Shown: positions 9,851 to 20,198 of the stretch, piece after piece | Layout: every line of letters starts with the position of its first letter | Numbering within the stretch: position 1 is the first letter of the stretch | Assembly (NCBI RefSeq): GCF_024757985.1 | Contig: NZ_CP103289.1 | Coordinates: 3,410,001-3,474,000 of the forward strand | Source: Cellulomonas sp. NS3 | GTDB lineage: Bacteria > Actinomycetota > Actinomycetes > Actinomycetales > Cellulomonadaceae | Direction: 5' to 3' | DNA: 64,000 bases | Program-made: the position numbers and the translations under genes | The notes under the pieces: generated by a model | Told to the model about the DNA's origin: nothing | Databases searched by the model: none | What the model saw: only the letters and a program-made list of their open reading frames with translations

Positions 9851-10629
9851 TGACGACTCAGCTCGACGACTCCCCCGGCACCTCGTCGACGCCGGACACC
9901 AAGGTCGGCGCGATCCCGAGCTTCGACGTGACGCTCAAGATCCGCCGCTACACGCCCGAGACGCACGGCGACGAGGCGTACTGGCAGGAGTTCACGGTCA
10001 CGGTGCACGGCACCGACCGTCTCCTCGACGCGCTGCACAAGGTCAAGTGGGACCTCGACGGCTCGCTGACGTTCCGCCGCTCGTGCGCGCACGGCGTGTG
10101 CGGCTCGGACGCGATGCGGATCAACGGCCGCAACCGGCTGGCGTGCAAGACGCTGCTCAAGGACCTCAACCCGAGCAAGCCGATCACGGTCGAGCCCATC
10201 AAGGGCCTGCCGGTGATCAAGGACCTCGTGGTCGACATGGAGCCGTTCTTCGCGTCGTACCGCGAGATCATGCCGTTCCTCATCACGACGGGGAACGAGC
10301 CGACCAAGGAGCGGCTGCAGTCCGCTGCCGAGCGCGAGCGGTTCGACGACACCACGAAGTGCATCCTGTGCGCCGCGTGCACGTCGTCGTGCCCGGTGTT
10401 CTGGACCGACGGGCAGTACTTCGGCCCCGCCGCGATCGTCAACGCGCACCGGTTCATCTTCGACAGCCGCGACGAGGGCGGCACGCAGCGGCTCGAGATC
10501 CTCAACGACAAGGAGGGCGTCTGGCGCTGCCGGACGACCTTCAACTGCACCGAGGCCTGCCCTCGCGGCATCGAGGTCACCAAGGCGATCAAGGAGGTCA
10601 AGCGCGCGATGATCACCCGCGCGTTCTGA
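9850..10629 (+). CDS. sdhB: Succinate dehydrogenase iron-sulfur subunit
   Basis: Electron-transfer subunit, 259 residues. The [2Fe-2S] ligands are Cys79, Cys84, Asp87 and Cys99, with Asp in the third position as also seen in E. coli. The [4Fe-4S] motif CILCAACTSSCP is at 171-182, and the remaining cysteines at about 227, 233 and 237 complete the [3Fe-4S] and [4Fe-4S] sets. It overlaps sdhA by one base and is the last gene of the operon; a hairpin lies at 10674-10701. Confidence 0.97.
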
Positions 10630-10673
10630 CCGCCCGCACGACCGCGACGACGGCCCTGCCCCGGGCGGCTCAC

Positions 10674-10701
10674 CACGAGCCCTCCGGCGCGGGGCCTCGT
10701 G
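10674..10701. terminator. Hairpin between convergent sdhB and yihY
   Basis: CACGAGCCC (10674-10682) pairs with GGG-C-CTCGTG (10692-10701), with one bulged C and a short GC loop. It lies 44 nt after the sdhB stop and just beyond the end of the opposing gene, so it may serve both directions. Confidence 0.45.
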
Positions 10702-10705
10702 CGTC

Positions 10706-11800
10706 TCAGCGCCTGACGGCTGCTGCCGCGGCGGCTGCCGCGTCCCGCTGCGGTGACGCGGCCGCGGGCGCACCCTCGGTGCGCGACGCAGGCTCCTCCG
10801 GGCAGTCCGGCGCGGCGTCCGGCAGCGGCGGGTCCGCCGTCCACGCGGCCGCGAGCAGCACGATCCGGGCGATGAGGTTCATCCACACGAGCAGCGTCAC
10901 GATCACGGTGAACGACGCGAAGAGGGCGTTGCGGTCCACGCTGCCGGCGACGACGGACGTCCCGAGGAGCCGCACGACCCCGATCCCGGTCGCGGCGATG
11001 ATCGCGCCGCCCCGCAGGTCGACCCAGTCGGGCCGCTGCCCGGCGAGCACGTAGACGAGCAGCAGGAACGTCGCGCCGTCGACCACGAACGCCACGGCGA
11101 TGCCGAGGACGCGCACGACGACACCGGTGGTCTCCTCGAGCCCGAGGAGGTCCAGGAGCCAGTCGGCAGCGGTCGTGACAGCCACGCTGAGCACCGCGGA
11201 CACCAGCACCGCGAACGCCATGCCCGCGAACCCCACGACGGCGCGCAGCCGGCTCTGGAAGATGTTGCCGTCGTCCCCGCCGAGGGCGTCGAACATCGCC
11301 CGGACGGCGGTGCGCATGGCGGCCACGGCCGTGGTCGCGCTCACGACCAGCACCACCACGGCGATGATGCCGGCGACACTCAGCCCGGCGGTCAGGACGA
11401 GGTCCTCGGGCTTGATCAACCCGTCGTCGGCCCCGGTGTCCACCAGCCCCGGGAAGGTCGCGGAGATCGTCGCCAGGACGTCGTCCCGCAGCCCGACGTT
11501 GCGCCCGAGGAACGTCATGAACAGGGTGTACCCGAGCGTCAGGCCCGCGAACACCGAGAACAGCGCCGCGTAGGCGATACCGCCGCTGAGCACCCCACCA
11601 CCGGCAGCACCGAACCGTGCCTGTGCTCGGGCCGCGCGGGTCTGCTGCCACCACGCGAACAGCGCCTTGGCCCGCGCGAGGATGCTCTGCTTCACGCGCG
11701 CCACGGGACGCAGCCCCGCGGCGACGTCGGCACGGTCGGTGACCGTGGCGTGCGCCTTCCCGGCCCCCCGGGCGGCGCGGGCCTCGTCGGTGCTCACCAT
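10706..11800 (-). CDS. YihY/virulence factor BrkB family membrane protein
   Basis: Integral membrane protein of 364 residues with about six membrane helices, of the YihY/BrkB (formerly RNase BN) family. Its function is not settled. The basic N-terminus is followed by ARFGAAGGGVLSGGIAYAAL near residue 60, a hallmark of the family, then helices near 76-95, 145-165, 190-215, 225-250, 265-285 and 290-315. The C-terminal 50 residues are hydrophilic and Ala-rich. The start ATG has a leaderless TAGGGT box. It is followed by trpS and an RNA ligase-like gene further upstream on the same strand; yihY beside trpS also occurs in mycobacteria (Rv3335c-Rv3336c, from memory). Confidence 0.88.
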   Translation of the reverse strand: MVSTDEARAARGAGKAHATVTDRADVAAGLRPVARVKQSILARAKALFAWWQQTRAARAQARFGAAGGGVLSGGIAYAALFSVFAGLTLGYTLFMTFLGRNVGLRDDVLATISATFPGLVDTGADDGLIKPEDLVLTAGLSVAGIIAVVVLVVSATTAVAAMRTAVRAMFDALGGDDGNIFQSRLRAVVGFAGMAFAVLVSAVLSVAVTTAADWLLDLLGLEETTGVVVRVLGIAVAFVVDGATFLLLVYVLAGQRPDWVDLRGGAIIAATGIGVVRLLGTSVVAGSVDRNALFASFTVIVTLLVWMNLIARIVLLAAAWTADPPLPDAAPDCPEEPASRTEGAPAAASPQRDAAAAAAAAVRR

Positions 11801-11806
11801 GCACCG

Positions 11807-11812
11807 ACCCTA
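11807..11812 (-). promoter_or_regulatory. Leaderless -10 box TAGGGT for yihY
   Basis: TAGGGT on the minus strand, then CGGTGC (6 nt), then ATG. No Shine-Dalgarno fits. Confidence 0.55.
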
Positions 11813-11925
11813 GGAGCGGCGTGACCGCCCGGCATCCGGAGCGGCCCGCGTCGTGCTGTGCCACCCGCACGCGCCCGGACCGGGGCGCGGTGGCCGACCC
11901 GGTCCGCGCGGCTCGCCGGGTCTGC

Positions 11926-13532
<1,607 letters not shown>

Positions 13533-13609
13533 TCAGGCGCAGAGGCGTGCTGAGGCCCAGGACGGGCCGGTCGCCGGCCCCGCCGGGCCGCGGGCGTGCC
13601 CGGGACGGC

Positions 13610-14011
13610 TCAGGTGGCCTCGTCGTCGAACGGGGCGGGCTCCCCCGCCCGGAGGTCGGCAGCCTCACGAGGGCCCCGCGTCGTCGAGCCGTTGCGCGCC
13701 GCGTACGCCGCCGCAGAGCCCGCGACCGCACCGGGACGCTCACCGCGGCCGGGCGTCACGTCGTCGAGCAGCGCCTCGCGGACGATGCGGCGCGGGTCGT
13801 AGCGGCGCGGGTCCAGCGCCGCCCAGTCGACGTCACGGACCTCGTCGCCGAGCTCCTCGTCGACGCGCTCCTTGGTGTCCCGCAGGAACACACGCGCGCG
13901 CCGCGCCCACCGGCCGAGCTGCTCGGCGTACGCGGGCAGGCGCTCCGGCCCGATGACGAGGACGGCGACGATGAGCAGGACGATGAGCTCGCCGCCGTTG
14001 ATGTCGAACAC
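13610..14011 (-). CDS. tatB: Sec-independent protein translocase subunit TatB
   Basis: Subunit of the twin-arginine translocase, 133 residues. A single N-terminal helix (LIVLLIVAVLVIGPERLPAY, residues 9-28) ends in the Gly-Pro hinge, followed by an amphipathic helix QLGRWARRARVFLRDTKERV and a long variable hydrophilic tail. The position next to htrA, anti-sigma and sigE favours TatB over TatA. The GTG start has a leaderless TAGCCT box, so it is probably transcribed apart from the htrA operon, from which a strong hairpin also separates it. Confidence 0.92.
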   Translation of the reverse strand: MFDINGGELIVLLIVAVLVIGPERLPAYAEQLGRWARRARVFLRDTKERVDEELGDEVRDVDWAALDPRRYDPRRIVREALLDDVTPGRGERPGAVAGSAAAYAARNGSTTRGPREAADLRAGEPAPFDDEAT

Positions 14012-14017
14012 GGGCTC

Positions 14018-14023
14018 AGGCTA
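14018..14023 (-). promoter_or_regulatory. Leaderless -10 box TAGCCT for tatB
   Basis: TAGCCT on the minus strand, then GAGCCC (6 nt), then the GTG start. Confidence 0.5.
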
Positions 14024-14096
14024 CCCCGGCGCCGGTCGCCGGTCGTCGTGCGCCGGGACGCGAGGTCGCGCAGCCCGATGTCACCCCGGCCGGCCC

Positions 14097-14138
14097 CACC
14101 CCGGACGTCGCAGCGGCAGCCGCGCGGCGTCCGGGGTG
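14097..14138 (-). terminator. Terminator-like hairpin after the sigE-anti-sigma-htrA operon
   Basis: CACCCCGGACGTCGC (14097-14111) pairs with GCGGCGTCCGGGGTG (14124-14138): 14 of 15 pairs and a 12-nt loop. It starts 12 nt after the htrA stop on the minus strand and precedes the tatB promoter. No T-run follows. Confidence 0.6.
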
Positions 14139-14149
14139 CGGCCGCCGGC

Positions 14150-15538
14150 TCACTCCGGCGCGGACTCGTCGAGCACGACCCGGACGTCGCGCTCCTCCGA
14201 GCCGGTGCGCACGCGCAGCACGATCGTCTCGCCCGGGGTCTTCGCGCGGATCGCCACGATGAGCTCGTCGGGCTCCGTGACGGGCCGGCCGTCGATCGCG
14301 ACGATGACGTCGCCGCGGCGGATCCCCGCACGGTCCGCGGGTCCGCGCGGCGTGACGGGCGGGGTGTCGCCCCGCTGCTCCGTCGCGACCTGCACGCCCT
14401 CGCCGGTGTACGCCTGGTCGAGCAGGACCCCGATGATCGGGTACGTCGCCGCGCCCGTCTCGATGAGCTGCTCGGCGGTGCGCCGGGCCTGGTTCGAGGT
14501 GATCGCGAAGCCGAGGCCGATGCTGCCGCCGGCCGAGCTCAGGGCCCCCGGCGGCTGTGCGATCGCGGAGTTGATGCCGACGACCTCGCCCGCCGCGTTG
14601 ACCAGCGGGCCGCCCGAGTTCCCGGGGTTGATCGCGGCGTCGGTCTGGATCGCGTTGATGAACGCGGTCTCCTGCTCGCTGCCCGCGGACACCGGGCGGT
14701 TGAGCGCGCTCACGATGCCGGTCGTCACGGTGCCCTCGAGGCCCAGCGGCGCGCCGATCGCGATGACGGGGTCGCCCACCACGACGTCGTCCGAGTCCCC
14801 GAGCACGAGCGGCACGAGCCCGGACCGCTCGACCTTGAGCACCGCGATGTCGTACTCGGGCGTCCGCCCGACGATCGTCGCCGGCTCCTCGCTGCCGTCG
14901 GCGAACAGCACGCTCGTCGACGCCCCGGCCGTCGCACCGGACTCGACGACGTGGTTGTTGGTCAAGATGTAGCCGTCCTGGCGGAGCACGAGGCCCGAGC
15001 CGGTCGCGGTCCCGTCCGCGCCGGCGACCTCGATGGACACGACGCTGGGCAGCACGGTCGCCGCGACCCCGGCGACGCTCTCCGGTGCACGGTCGCCCGC
15101 GCCGGTGCCGACCGCGGCGGGCAGCCCGGCGTCGGCGACCTGGCCGTCGTCGAGCAGGCGCGGCGCGAGGATGCCCCCGGTCGCGCCGGCGAGCAGCGCG
15201 ATCGCGGCGAGACCCGCGGCCCAGCCGAACGACAGGCCGCGGCGGCGCTCGGGGCGCGCGGGGGCGTCCCGCTGCGGCTCGGGCAGCGGACCGGGGAAGC
15301 CGCCGTGCCAGGCGCTGGACTGCGGCGCACGGCCCGACGGCGCACGGAACGGGGCCGTGCCGGGCGCGCCGTAGGGCGAGGCCCCGTAGGCGGGCGCACC
15401 GGTCGGAGGTCCGTAGGAGGGTGCGGCGTACGGGGACGGCGCCGGGGCGGACGCGGCCGGGCGCACCGGCTGCACGGGTGCCGGCGACGCGAACGACGGC
15501 GGCGCGAACGGGTTCGCGGGCTGCTCGGGCGACGTCAT
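14150..15538 (-). CDS. HtrA/DegP-like trypsin-family serine protease with PDZ domain
   Basis: Membrane-anchored protease, 462 residues. The proline-rich cytoplasmic N-terminus (about 1-120) contains YGAP/YGPP-type repeats; one membrane helix follows (GWAAGLAAIALLAGATGG), then the trypsin-like domain with the catalytic triad His in LTNNHVVESG, Asp in YDIAVLKVE and Ser in NPGNSGGPLVNAAG. A single PDZ domain begins near residue 370. It resembles mycobacterial HtrA (Rv1223). The ATG overlaps the anti-sigma stop (ATGA), giving the operon sigE - anti-sigma - htrA, in which extracytoplasmic stress would induce the protease. Confidence 0.93.
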   Translation of the reverse strand: MTSPEQPANPFAPPSFASPAPVQPVRPAASAPAPSPYAAPSYGPPTGAPAYGASPYGAPGTAPFRAPSGRAPQSSAWHGGFPGPLPEPQRDAPARPERRRGLSFGWAAGLAAIALLAGATGGILAPRLLDDGQVADAGLPAAVGTGAGDRAPESVAGVAATVLPSVVSIEVAGADGTATGSGLVLRQDGYILTNNHVVESGATAGASTSVLFADGSEEPATIVGRTPEYDIAVLKVERSGLVPLVLGDSDDVVVGDPVIAIGAPLGLEGTVTTGIVSALNRPVSAGSEQETAFINAIQTDAAINPGNSGGPLVNAAGEVVGINSAIAQPPGALSSAGGSIGLGFAITSNQARRTAEQLIETGAATYPIIGVLLDQAYTGEGVQVATEQRGDTPPVTPRGPADRAGIRRGDVIVAIDGRPVTEPDELIVAIRAKTPGETIVLRVRTGSEERDVRVVLDESAPE

Positions 15539-16494
15539 CGGTTCAGGAGCGCTTCGGTCACGGTGTCCCATCCTCGGGTGATGCGGGCCGGGACCCCGTC
15601 GTCGAAGCCCTCGCCCGGGAACTCGGCGACGACCGACTCGACGTCGCGCGACGTGCTCGCCGAGACGACCTCGACCACGGTGTCGCCCGACTGCCAGGCA
15701 GCGTGCCACGGATGCGTCGACAGGACGTAGACCGTCCGGTCGCCGAGGGTGCGGGGCGTCGCGCCCTCGAGCGCGTCCACGTCGAGGCGCCCGTGCTGCT
15801 CGGTCACGACGACCGTGCCGCTGGGCCCGGTGAGGTCGATCTCGACCGTGTCGCGCGCGTCGAGGCGCACCGCCGTCACGTCCCAGCCGGCGGGCAGCTC
15901 GACCGGGCACGTCCAGCCGCTTGCGCGCAGGCGCTCGAGCTGGTCGACGGTCGACGGGGCCGCGACGGGTGCGCCGCGGGTGAGCGCGGCCTCGGCGAAG
16001 CGCTGCGTGCCAGGGGTCGCCTCGCCGAGCAGGCTCAGGGCCTGCGCCGGGTGGCTGGACGGCACGACGGGCGGCCGGTCGCCGAGCGCGAAGAGCATCG
16101 CGGCGACCGCCCCGAGGCCCGCGAGCGAGCCGGCGGCGATGCGCGCCCCGGACCTGCGCCGCTCGAGGTCGCCGGTGAGCGTGCGCGGGTGCGAGGTGAG
16201 GCGCGACCCGCCCGCGGGCGTCGCCCGCGCCGCGCCCGGGGACGCGAACGGGTCGCAGCGCTGCATCGGGGCGCGCGGCGGCGTGTCCGGCGCGAGTGAG
16301 AGCAGGCGCGCGGTCAGGTCGGCGGTCGGGGTCACGTCGTCCGCGGCGGCGAGCGCCCGCCGTGCGGCACGGGCCGCCGCGAGCTCACCGGCGCACTGCG
16401 GGCAGGTGGCGACGTGCGCGAGCGCACGCTCGGCCGCCGCCGGCGCGAGCTGCCCGTCGGCGAGGGCGCTGATCCGCGACCCCAGGTGGCTCAC
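15535..16494 (-). CDS. Zinc-binding anti-sigma factor (RseA-like)
   Basis: Negative regulator of the adjacent ECF sigma factor, 319 residues. The N-terminal zinc anti-sigma motif H-x3-C-x2-C is present as His27, Cys31 and Cys34 (HVATCPQC). One membrane helix follows near residues 118-136 ([19 protein letters not shown]), and the outer part of about 180 residues could sense the envelope. The GTG start (16494) overlaps the sigE stop and the gene end overlaps the htrA start, so all three are coupled. The position matches mycobacterial rseA (Rv1222), but the extracellular part here is much longer than in that protein as I remember it. Confidence 0.88.
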   Translation of the reverse strand: MSHLGSRISALADGQLAPAAAERALAHVATCPQCAGELAAARAARRALAAADDVTPTADLTARLLSLAPDTPPRAPMQRCDPFASPGAARATPAGGSRLTSHPRTLTGDLERRRSGARIAAGSLAGLGAVAAMLFALGDRPPVVPSSHPAQALSLLGEATPGTQRFAEAALTRGAPVAAPSTVDQLERLRASGWTCPVELPAGWDVTAVRLDARDTVEIDLTGPSGTVVVTEQHGRLDVDALEGATPRTLGDRTVYVLSTHPWHAAWQSGDTVVEVVSASTSRDVESVVAEFPGEGFDDGVPARITRGWDTVTEALLNR

Positions 16495-17093
16495 GGCGCC
16501 CCGACCCGCTCGGTCGGCTCCCCGGTCGGACCAACGGCGTCCTCGTCGTGCGTCAGCGGGGCCCTGTCCTGCAGCGCGACGCGCAGCCGCGCGCGGGCCC
16601 GGTGGATGCGCGAGCGCACGGTGCCCATCTTGATCCCGAGCGTCACCGCGATCTCCTCGTACGACAGCCCCTCGATGTCGCACAGCACGACGGCCGCGCG
16701 GTACTCGGGCGGCAGGTCGTCGAGCGCGCGCTGCACGTCGTAGTCGAGGTTGCCGTGCTCGAACGCGCGCTCGGGCGCGTGCGGACCCTCGACGGCCGCG
16801 GGGAAGCGGTCGGCGTCGTCCCCCATCGCGTCCATCCGGATGCGCTGCTTGCGGCGCACCTGGTCGAGGAACAGGTTCGTGGTGATGCGGTGCAGCCAGC
16901 CCTCGAACGTGCCCGGCGTGAAGCTCGACAGCGAGCGGAACACCCGGACGAAGACCTCCTGCGTGAGGTCCTCGGCGTCGTGCTGGTTGCCCGTGAGCCG
17001 GTAGGCGAGGCGGTACACGCGCGCGGAGTGCACGCGGACGATCTCCTCCCAGGACGGAGCCACCCACGGCTCGTCGGGGATGGTGGTCGTCAT
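16491..17093 (-). CDS. sigE: ECF RNA polymerase sigma factor, SigE-like
   Basis: Directs RNA polymerase to envelope-stress promoters; 200 residues. Region 2 spans [21 protein letters not shown] to [19 protein letters not shown], and region 4 contains [19 protein letters not shown] with helix-turn-helix [21 protein letters not shown] chose the ATG at 17093, preceded by AGAGGAA, giving the normal ECF length; the open frame extends 94 codons upstream with no family similarity. The tail of about 20 residues is acidic. Candidate autoregulatory promoter at 17206-17231. Confidence 0.93.
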   Translation of the reverse strand: MTTTIPDEPWVAPSWEEIVRVHSARVYRLAYRLTGNQHDAEDLTQEVFVRVFRSLSSFTPGTFEGWLHRITTNLFLDQVRRKQRIRMDAMGDDADRFPAAVEGPHAPERAFEHGNLDYDVQRALDDLPPEYRAAVVLCDIEGLSYEEIAVTLGIKMGTVRSRIHRARARLRVALQDRAPLTHDEDAVGPTGEPTERVGAP

Positions 17094-17205
17094 GCGGTTC
17101 CTCTCGTCGTCCTGATGACCCAGTGTCCCAGGACCGGGCGAGCCGCGCTCACCACGGGGGTGCGACGGCCGGCGCACGGGGCCGTGCGTGTTCGCTACCC
17201 GTGCG

Positions 17206-17231
17206 AACGCCCGTCCGCGCGATTTCGTTCC
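17206..17231 (-). promoter_or_regulatory. Candidate ECF-type promoter for sigE (GGAAC-N17-CGTT)
   Basis: On the minus strand GGAAC (17231-17227) is separated by 17 nt from CGTT (17209-17206), the layout of ECF sigma promoters. The leader to the sigE ATG would be about 105 nt. An inverted repeat GTTCGC-N7-GCGAAC (17190-17208) overlaps the -10 side. Confidence 0.35.
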
Positions 17232-17328
17232 GCCGGGTCGCGATCGGCGTCCCGCGGTCCGTCGGGGCCCCGGACTAGGCTCGGCCGGGAGGGCCCCCGC
17301 AGCCCGGGAGCGGACCGGGGCAGCCCTC

Positions 17329-17994
17329 GTGCACGACACCGACGAGCCGAGGAGGCGGACCATCTCGAACGACAAGGCCCAGAGCTGGGTCTACTGCGAG
17401 GGCTTCGTGCCCGAGGACGCGACGCTGCTGCGCGCGCGCGAACGCGCGGGCCAGCTGGGCTGCACGCCCGTCCTCCCGGGCTCGGGCGCCGTGCTGAGCG
17501 TGCTCGCCGCCGCCGCGCAGGCCCGCGCCGTCGTCGAGGTCGGGACCGGTGCGGGCGTCGGCTCGCTCTACCTGCTGCGCGGCATGCCCGAGGACGGCGT
17601 CCTCACGACCATCGACGTCGAGGTCGAGCACCAGCGCGCCGCGAAGGAGGCGTTCGCCGAGGAGGGCCTGCGCACGACGCGCACGCGCACCATCTCGGGC
17701 CGCGCGCTGGACGTGCTCCCACGCCTGACCGACGGCGGCTACGACCTCGTCTTCGTCGACGCGGACAAGGAGAACCTGCTGGGGTACGTGGAGCAGGCGC
17801 TGCGGCTCCTGCGCCGGGGCGGGGTGCTCGCGGTCGACAACGCCCTGTGGCACGACCGGGTGCCCGACCCCGCACGGCGCGACGAGGTCACGACGATCGT
17901 GCGCGAGGTCGGCCGGGTCGTGCGTGAGGACGACCGCCTCGTGCCGGCGCTGCTGCCGACCGGCGACGGGCTGCTGACGGCCGTCAAGCGCTGA
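17329..17994 (+). CDS. SAM-dependent O-methyltransferase
   Basis: Methyltransferase of the catechol/caffeoyl-CoA O-methyltransferase type (PF01596), about 210-221 residues; homologue position equals mycobacterial Rv1220c beside sigE. The SAM site is [20 protein letters not shown], followed by [10 protein letters not shown], the metal-site region [15 protein letters not shown] and [13 protein letters not shown]. The first usable start by the standard code is GTG at 17329, but it has no Shine-Dalgarno. A perfect AGGAGG (17350-17355) sits six nt before an ATC codon at 17362, and family members begin close to SNDKAQSW, so initiation at ATC is plausible (see findings). A TAGGCT hexamer at 17276-17281 could be the -10 box. 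Confidence 0.88.
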   Translation: MHDTDEPRRRTISNDKAQSWVYCEGFVPEDATLLRARERAGQLGCTPVLPGSGAVLSVLAAAAQARAVVEVGTGAGVGSLYLLRGMPEDGVLTTIDVEVEHQRAAKEAFAEEGLRTTRTRTISGRALDVLPRLTDGGYDLVFVDADKENLLGYVEQALRLLRRGGVLAVDNALWHDRVPDPARRDEVTTIVREVGRVVREDDRLVPALLPTGDGLLTAVKR

Positions 17995-18075
17995 GCGCAC
18001 CACAGCGCGGCGAGCGAGGCCGGTCCTCCGAGCGCCGCGAAGTCCGTCCAGCGCCGGGAGCCGGGGGCGGTCCAA

Positions 18076-18122
18076 CGCCGTGGTCAGTCCGGTGCGGGTC
18101 CGCCCAGCGCCGCGGTCAGTCC
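18076..18122. repeat. Degenerate tandem repeat at the 3' end of pepA
   Basis: CGCCG(T/C)GGTCAGTCC occurs at 18076-18090 and again at 18108-18122, a 32-bp period; related CAGCGCCG units continue leftwards to about 18030. The second copy includes the pepA stop codon, so the intergenic copies look like decayed duplications of the gene end. Confidence 0.5.
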
Positions 18123-19735
18123 AGCGCCGCGAGGTACCGCAGGAGCAGACGTGCGCCGTAGCCGGTCGCGCCCTCGGTGACCTCGTGCTTGTCCGACGCG
18201 GAGCGCCCCGTGCCGGCGATGTCCAGGTGCGCCCACCGGCGGGTGCCCACGAACTCGCGCAGGAACAGCGCGGCCGTGATGGACCCGCCGCCGGTCCGCC
18301 CGTCGCTCGGCACGTGCCGCAGGTCCGCGACCTCCGAGCGCAGCGCCGACCGGTAGTCCTCGACGAGCGGCATGTGCCACACGGGCTCGCCCGACTCCGC
18401 GGCGGCGGCCTCGAGTGCGGCGACGAGCCCGGCGTCGTTGGCGTAGAGCGCGGCGTGCTGGCGCCCCAGGCCGACGCTCGCGGCACCGGTCAGCGTCGCG
18501 ACGTCGACGAGCACGTCGGGCGCGAGCTCGGCGTCCGCCCACGCGAGCGCGTCCGCGAGCACGAGGCGGCCCTCGGCGTCGGTGTTGGCGACCTCGACGG
18601 TCGTGCCGCCGTGGATGCGCAGGACGTCGGCCGGGCGGTAGGACGCGGCGCCGACGTGGTTCTCGGCGAGCGGCAGGACCGCGGTCACGCGGTGCGGCAG
18701 CCCGGACGCCGCGGCGCCGAGCACGACCGCGAGCGCGACGGCGGCGCCCGCCATGTCGGTCTTCATCGGGACCATGGCCTCGCGCGGCTTGATCGAGAGG
18801 CCGCCCGTGTCATACGTGATGCCCTTGCCCACGACGACGACGTGCTGCGGCGCGCGGCCGCTCACGGCGGCCGGCGTGTACTCGACGACGACGAGCCGGG
18901 GCGGCGACGCCGAGCCGGCGCCGACCGCGAGGATGCCGCCGAACCCCTCGGCGGCGAGCTCGGCGGGTCCGCGCACGTGCACGGTGAGCCCGGCGTCGCG
19001 CGCCAGGCGGCCGGCCTCGTCCGCGACCCACTCGGGGTTCTTGGTGCTCGACGGGATGTTGGCGAGGTCACGCACGAGCCACGTCGCGGTCGACCCGACC
19101 ACGGCGTGCTGCACGGCGGCCTCGACGTCGGGGCCGTGCCCGGCGTCGCCCCCCAGGACGAGCAGCTCCTGCGCGGGCGCCTGGCGCTGCTCCGACTCCG
19201 GGGTGGATGCCGCGGCAGTGGGCATGCGGTACGCCGCGAGCTGGTAGCCCTCGACCAGCGCCGCGACGCGCGCCGCGGACGTCGGTCCGTGCTCCGCGGC
19301 GACCGACGTTACGACCCGCCCGAGCCCGCGGGTCGCCCGGGCCAGCGCGGCGCCCGCACGGCGCAGGTCGGCGGGCGTGCCGGCGCCCACCCCGACGAGC
19401 ACGAGGCGCGACGGGAGGCCGGACCAGGGCAGCGGGGCGGATCCCACCGGGCGCGGCAGGTGCACGGTGTGCGCCTCGCCCGCGGCGCCGGTCAGGCCGG
19501 CCCGTTCCGCGAGCTCCGCGAGGTCGATGCCGTAGCGCGCGGCGGCGTCCGCCGTCCCCGCACGGGGCTGCAGGTCCGTCTCGCCCGGCGCCGCGGGGGC
19601 GACGGGCACGGCGAGGGCGTCGACCCCCTCGCCGCCCAGGAGGTCGGTGGTGGCGACGGAACCCTCGGCGAGGGTCACGCGGGGGGGCGTGCGCCCGACG
19701 GAGGCGCCGCCGCGCGGCTCGGGTCGGGTCGTCAC
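18116..19735 (-). CDS. pepA: Leucyl aminopeptidase (M17 family)
   Basis: Cytosolic two-metal aminopeptidase of 539 residues that removes N-terminal residues from peptides. The catalytic domain shows VVGKGITYDTGGLSIKP, with metal ligands Lys and Asp, and the M17 signature NTDAEGRLVL with its Asp and Glu ligands; TGAASVGLG follows. The N-terminal macro-like domain is Ala/Gly-rich. The GTG start lies 4 nt after the DUF3117 stop, so it is probably cotranscribed with that gene. C-terminal sequence is duplicated in the flanking intergenic repeat. Confidence 0.95.
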   Translation of the reverse strand: MTTRPEPRGGASVGRTPPRVTLAEGSVATTDLLGGEGVDALAVPVAPAAPGETDLQPRAGTADAAARYGIDLAELAERAGLTGAAGEAHTVHLPRPVGSAPLPWSGLPSRLVLVGVGAGTPADLRRAGAALARATRGLGRVVTSVAAEHGPTSAARVAALVEGYQLAAYRMPTAAASTPESEQRQAPAQELLVLGGDAGHGPDVEAAVQHAVVGSTATWLVRDLANIPSSTKNPEWVADEAGRLARDAGLTVHVRGPAELAAEGFGGILAVGAGSASPPRLVVVEYTPAAVSGRAPQHVVVVGKGITYDTGGLSIKPREAMVPMKTDMAGAAVALAVVLGAAASGLPHRVTAVLPLAENHVGAASYRPADVLRIHGGTTVEVANTDAEGRLVLADALAWADAELAPDVLVDVATLTGAASVGLGRQHAALYANDAGLVAALEAAAAESGEPVWHMPLVEDYRSALRSEVADLRHVPSDGRTGGGSITAALFLREFVGTRRWAHLDIAGTGRSASDKHEVTEGATGYGARLLLRYLAALD

Positions 19736-19739
19736 GACG

Positions 19740-19907
19740 TCAGGACACGACCGAGGTCAGCGCCTCACCCAGCTCCTGCGCCTCGACGGCGTTGAGCTCG
19801 ACGACCAGCCGGCCACCGCCCTCGAGCGGGACGCGCATGACGATGCCGCGACCCTCCTTGGTCACCTCGAGCGGGCCGTCACCGGTCCTCGGCTTCATCG
19901 CGGCCAT
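19740..19907 (-). CDS. DUF3117 domain-containing protein
   Basis: A 55-residue conserved actinobacterial protein of unknown function, equivalent to mycobacterial Rv1211. It starts MAAMKPRTGDGPLEVTKEG and continues GRLVVELNAVEAQELGEAL. The ATG at 19907 has AAGGAGAG upstream. An in-frame ATG at 20009, only 5 nt after a TAGAAT hexamer, would give an 89-residue form, but the extra part is unlike the family and the internal Shine-Dalgarno is strong, so I prefer the short form. The family is unusually invariant for its size. Confidence 0.88.
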   Translation of the reverse strand: MAAMKPRTGDGPLEVTKEGRGIVMRVPLEGGGRLVVELNAVEAQELGEALTSVVS

Positions 19908-20014
19908 GGGGGGCTCTCCTTCACGTCGTTCCTCCCGACCGCCGACCGCGGCGACGGCGGCGGCGTGGGCCGGGCACGTCGACCACGGCCGCAGGGGCCG
20001 GATGTCCATCGACC

Positions 20015-20020
20015 ATTCTA
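20015..20020 (-). promoter_or_regulatory. -10 box TAGAAT for DUF3117-pepA
   Basis: A textbook TAGAAT on the minus strand, about 108 nt upstream of the DUF3117 ATG. The rest of the 291-bp gap to the next gene (19908-20198) is GC-rich and holds nothing else that I recognise. Confidence 0.5.
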
Positions 20021-20198
20021 GGTCACACGTCCGACCTGTCCGGGGCACTCGGGGCCGCGCGACCTGCGGCGGCACCCCGGCGGGCGTCACCGGGGCCGTC
20101 GCAGCGGGCGTCGCCGACGGGCACGGCGCCGGCGCGCGTCCCGCGCGGCCCGGCCGAGGACGCCCCGCGCCGCGCGCGGGCGCCCGGCGCGCCGGGGC

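Noticed and set aside
19740-20009. A longer 89-residue DUF3117 form starting at 20009, five nt after TAGAAT
   Set aside because: The family is about 55 residues long and the internal ATG has a strong AAGGAG; the extra part is not family-like. Kept only as an alternative.
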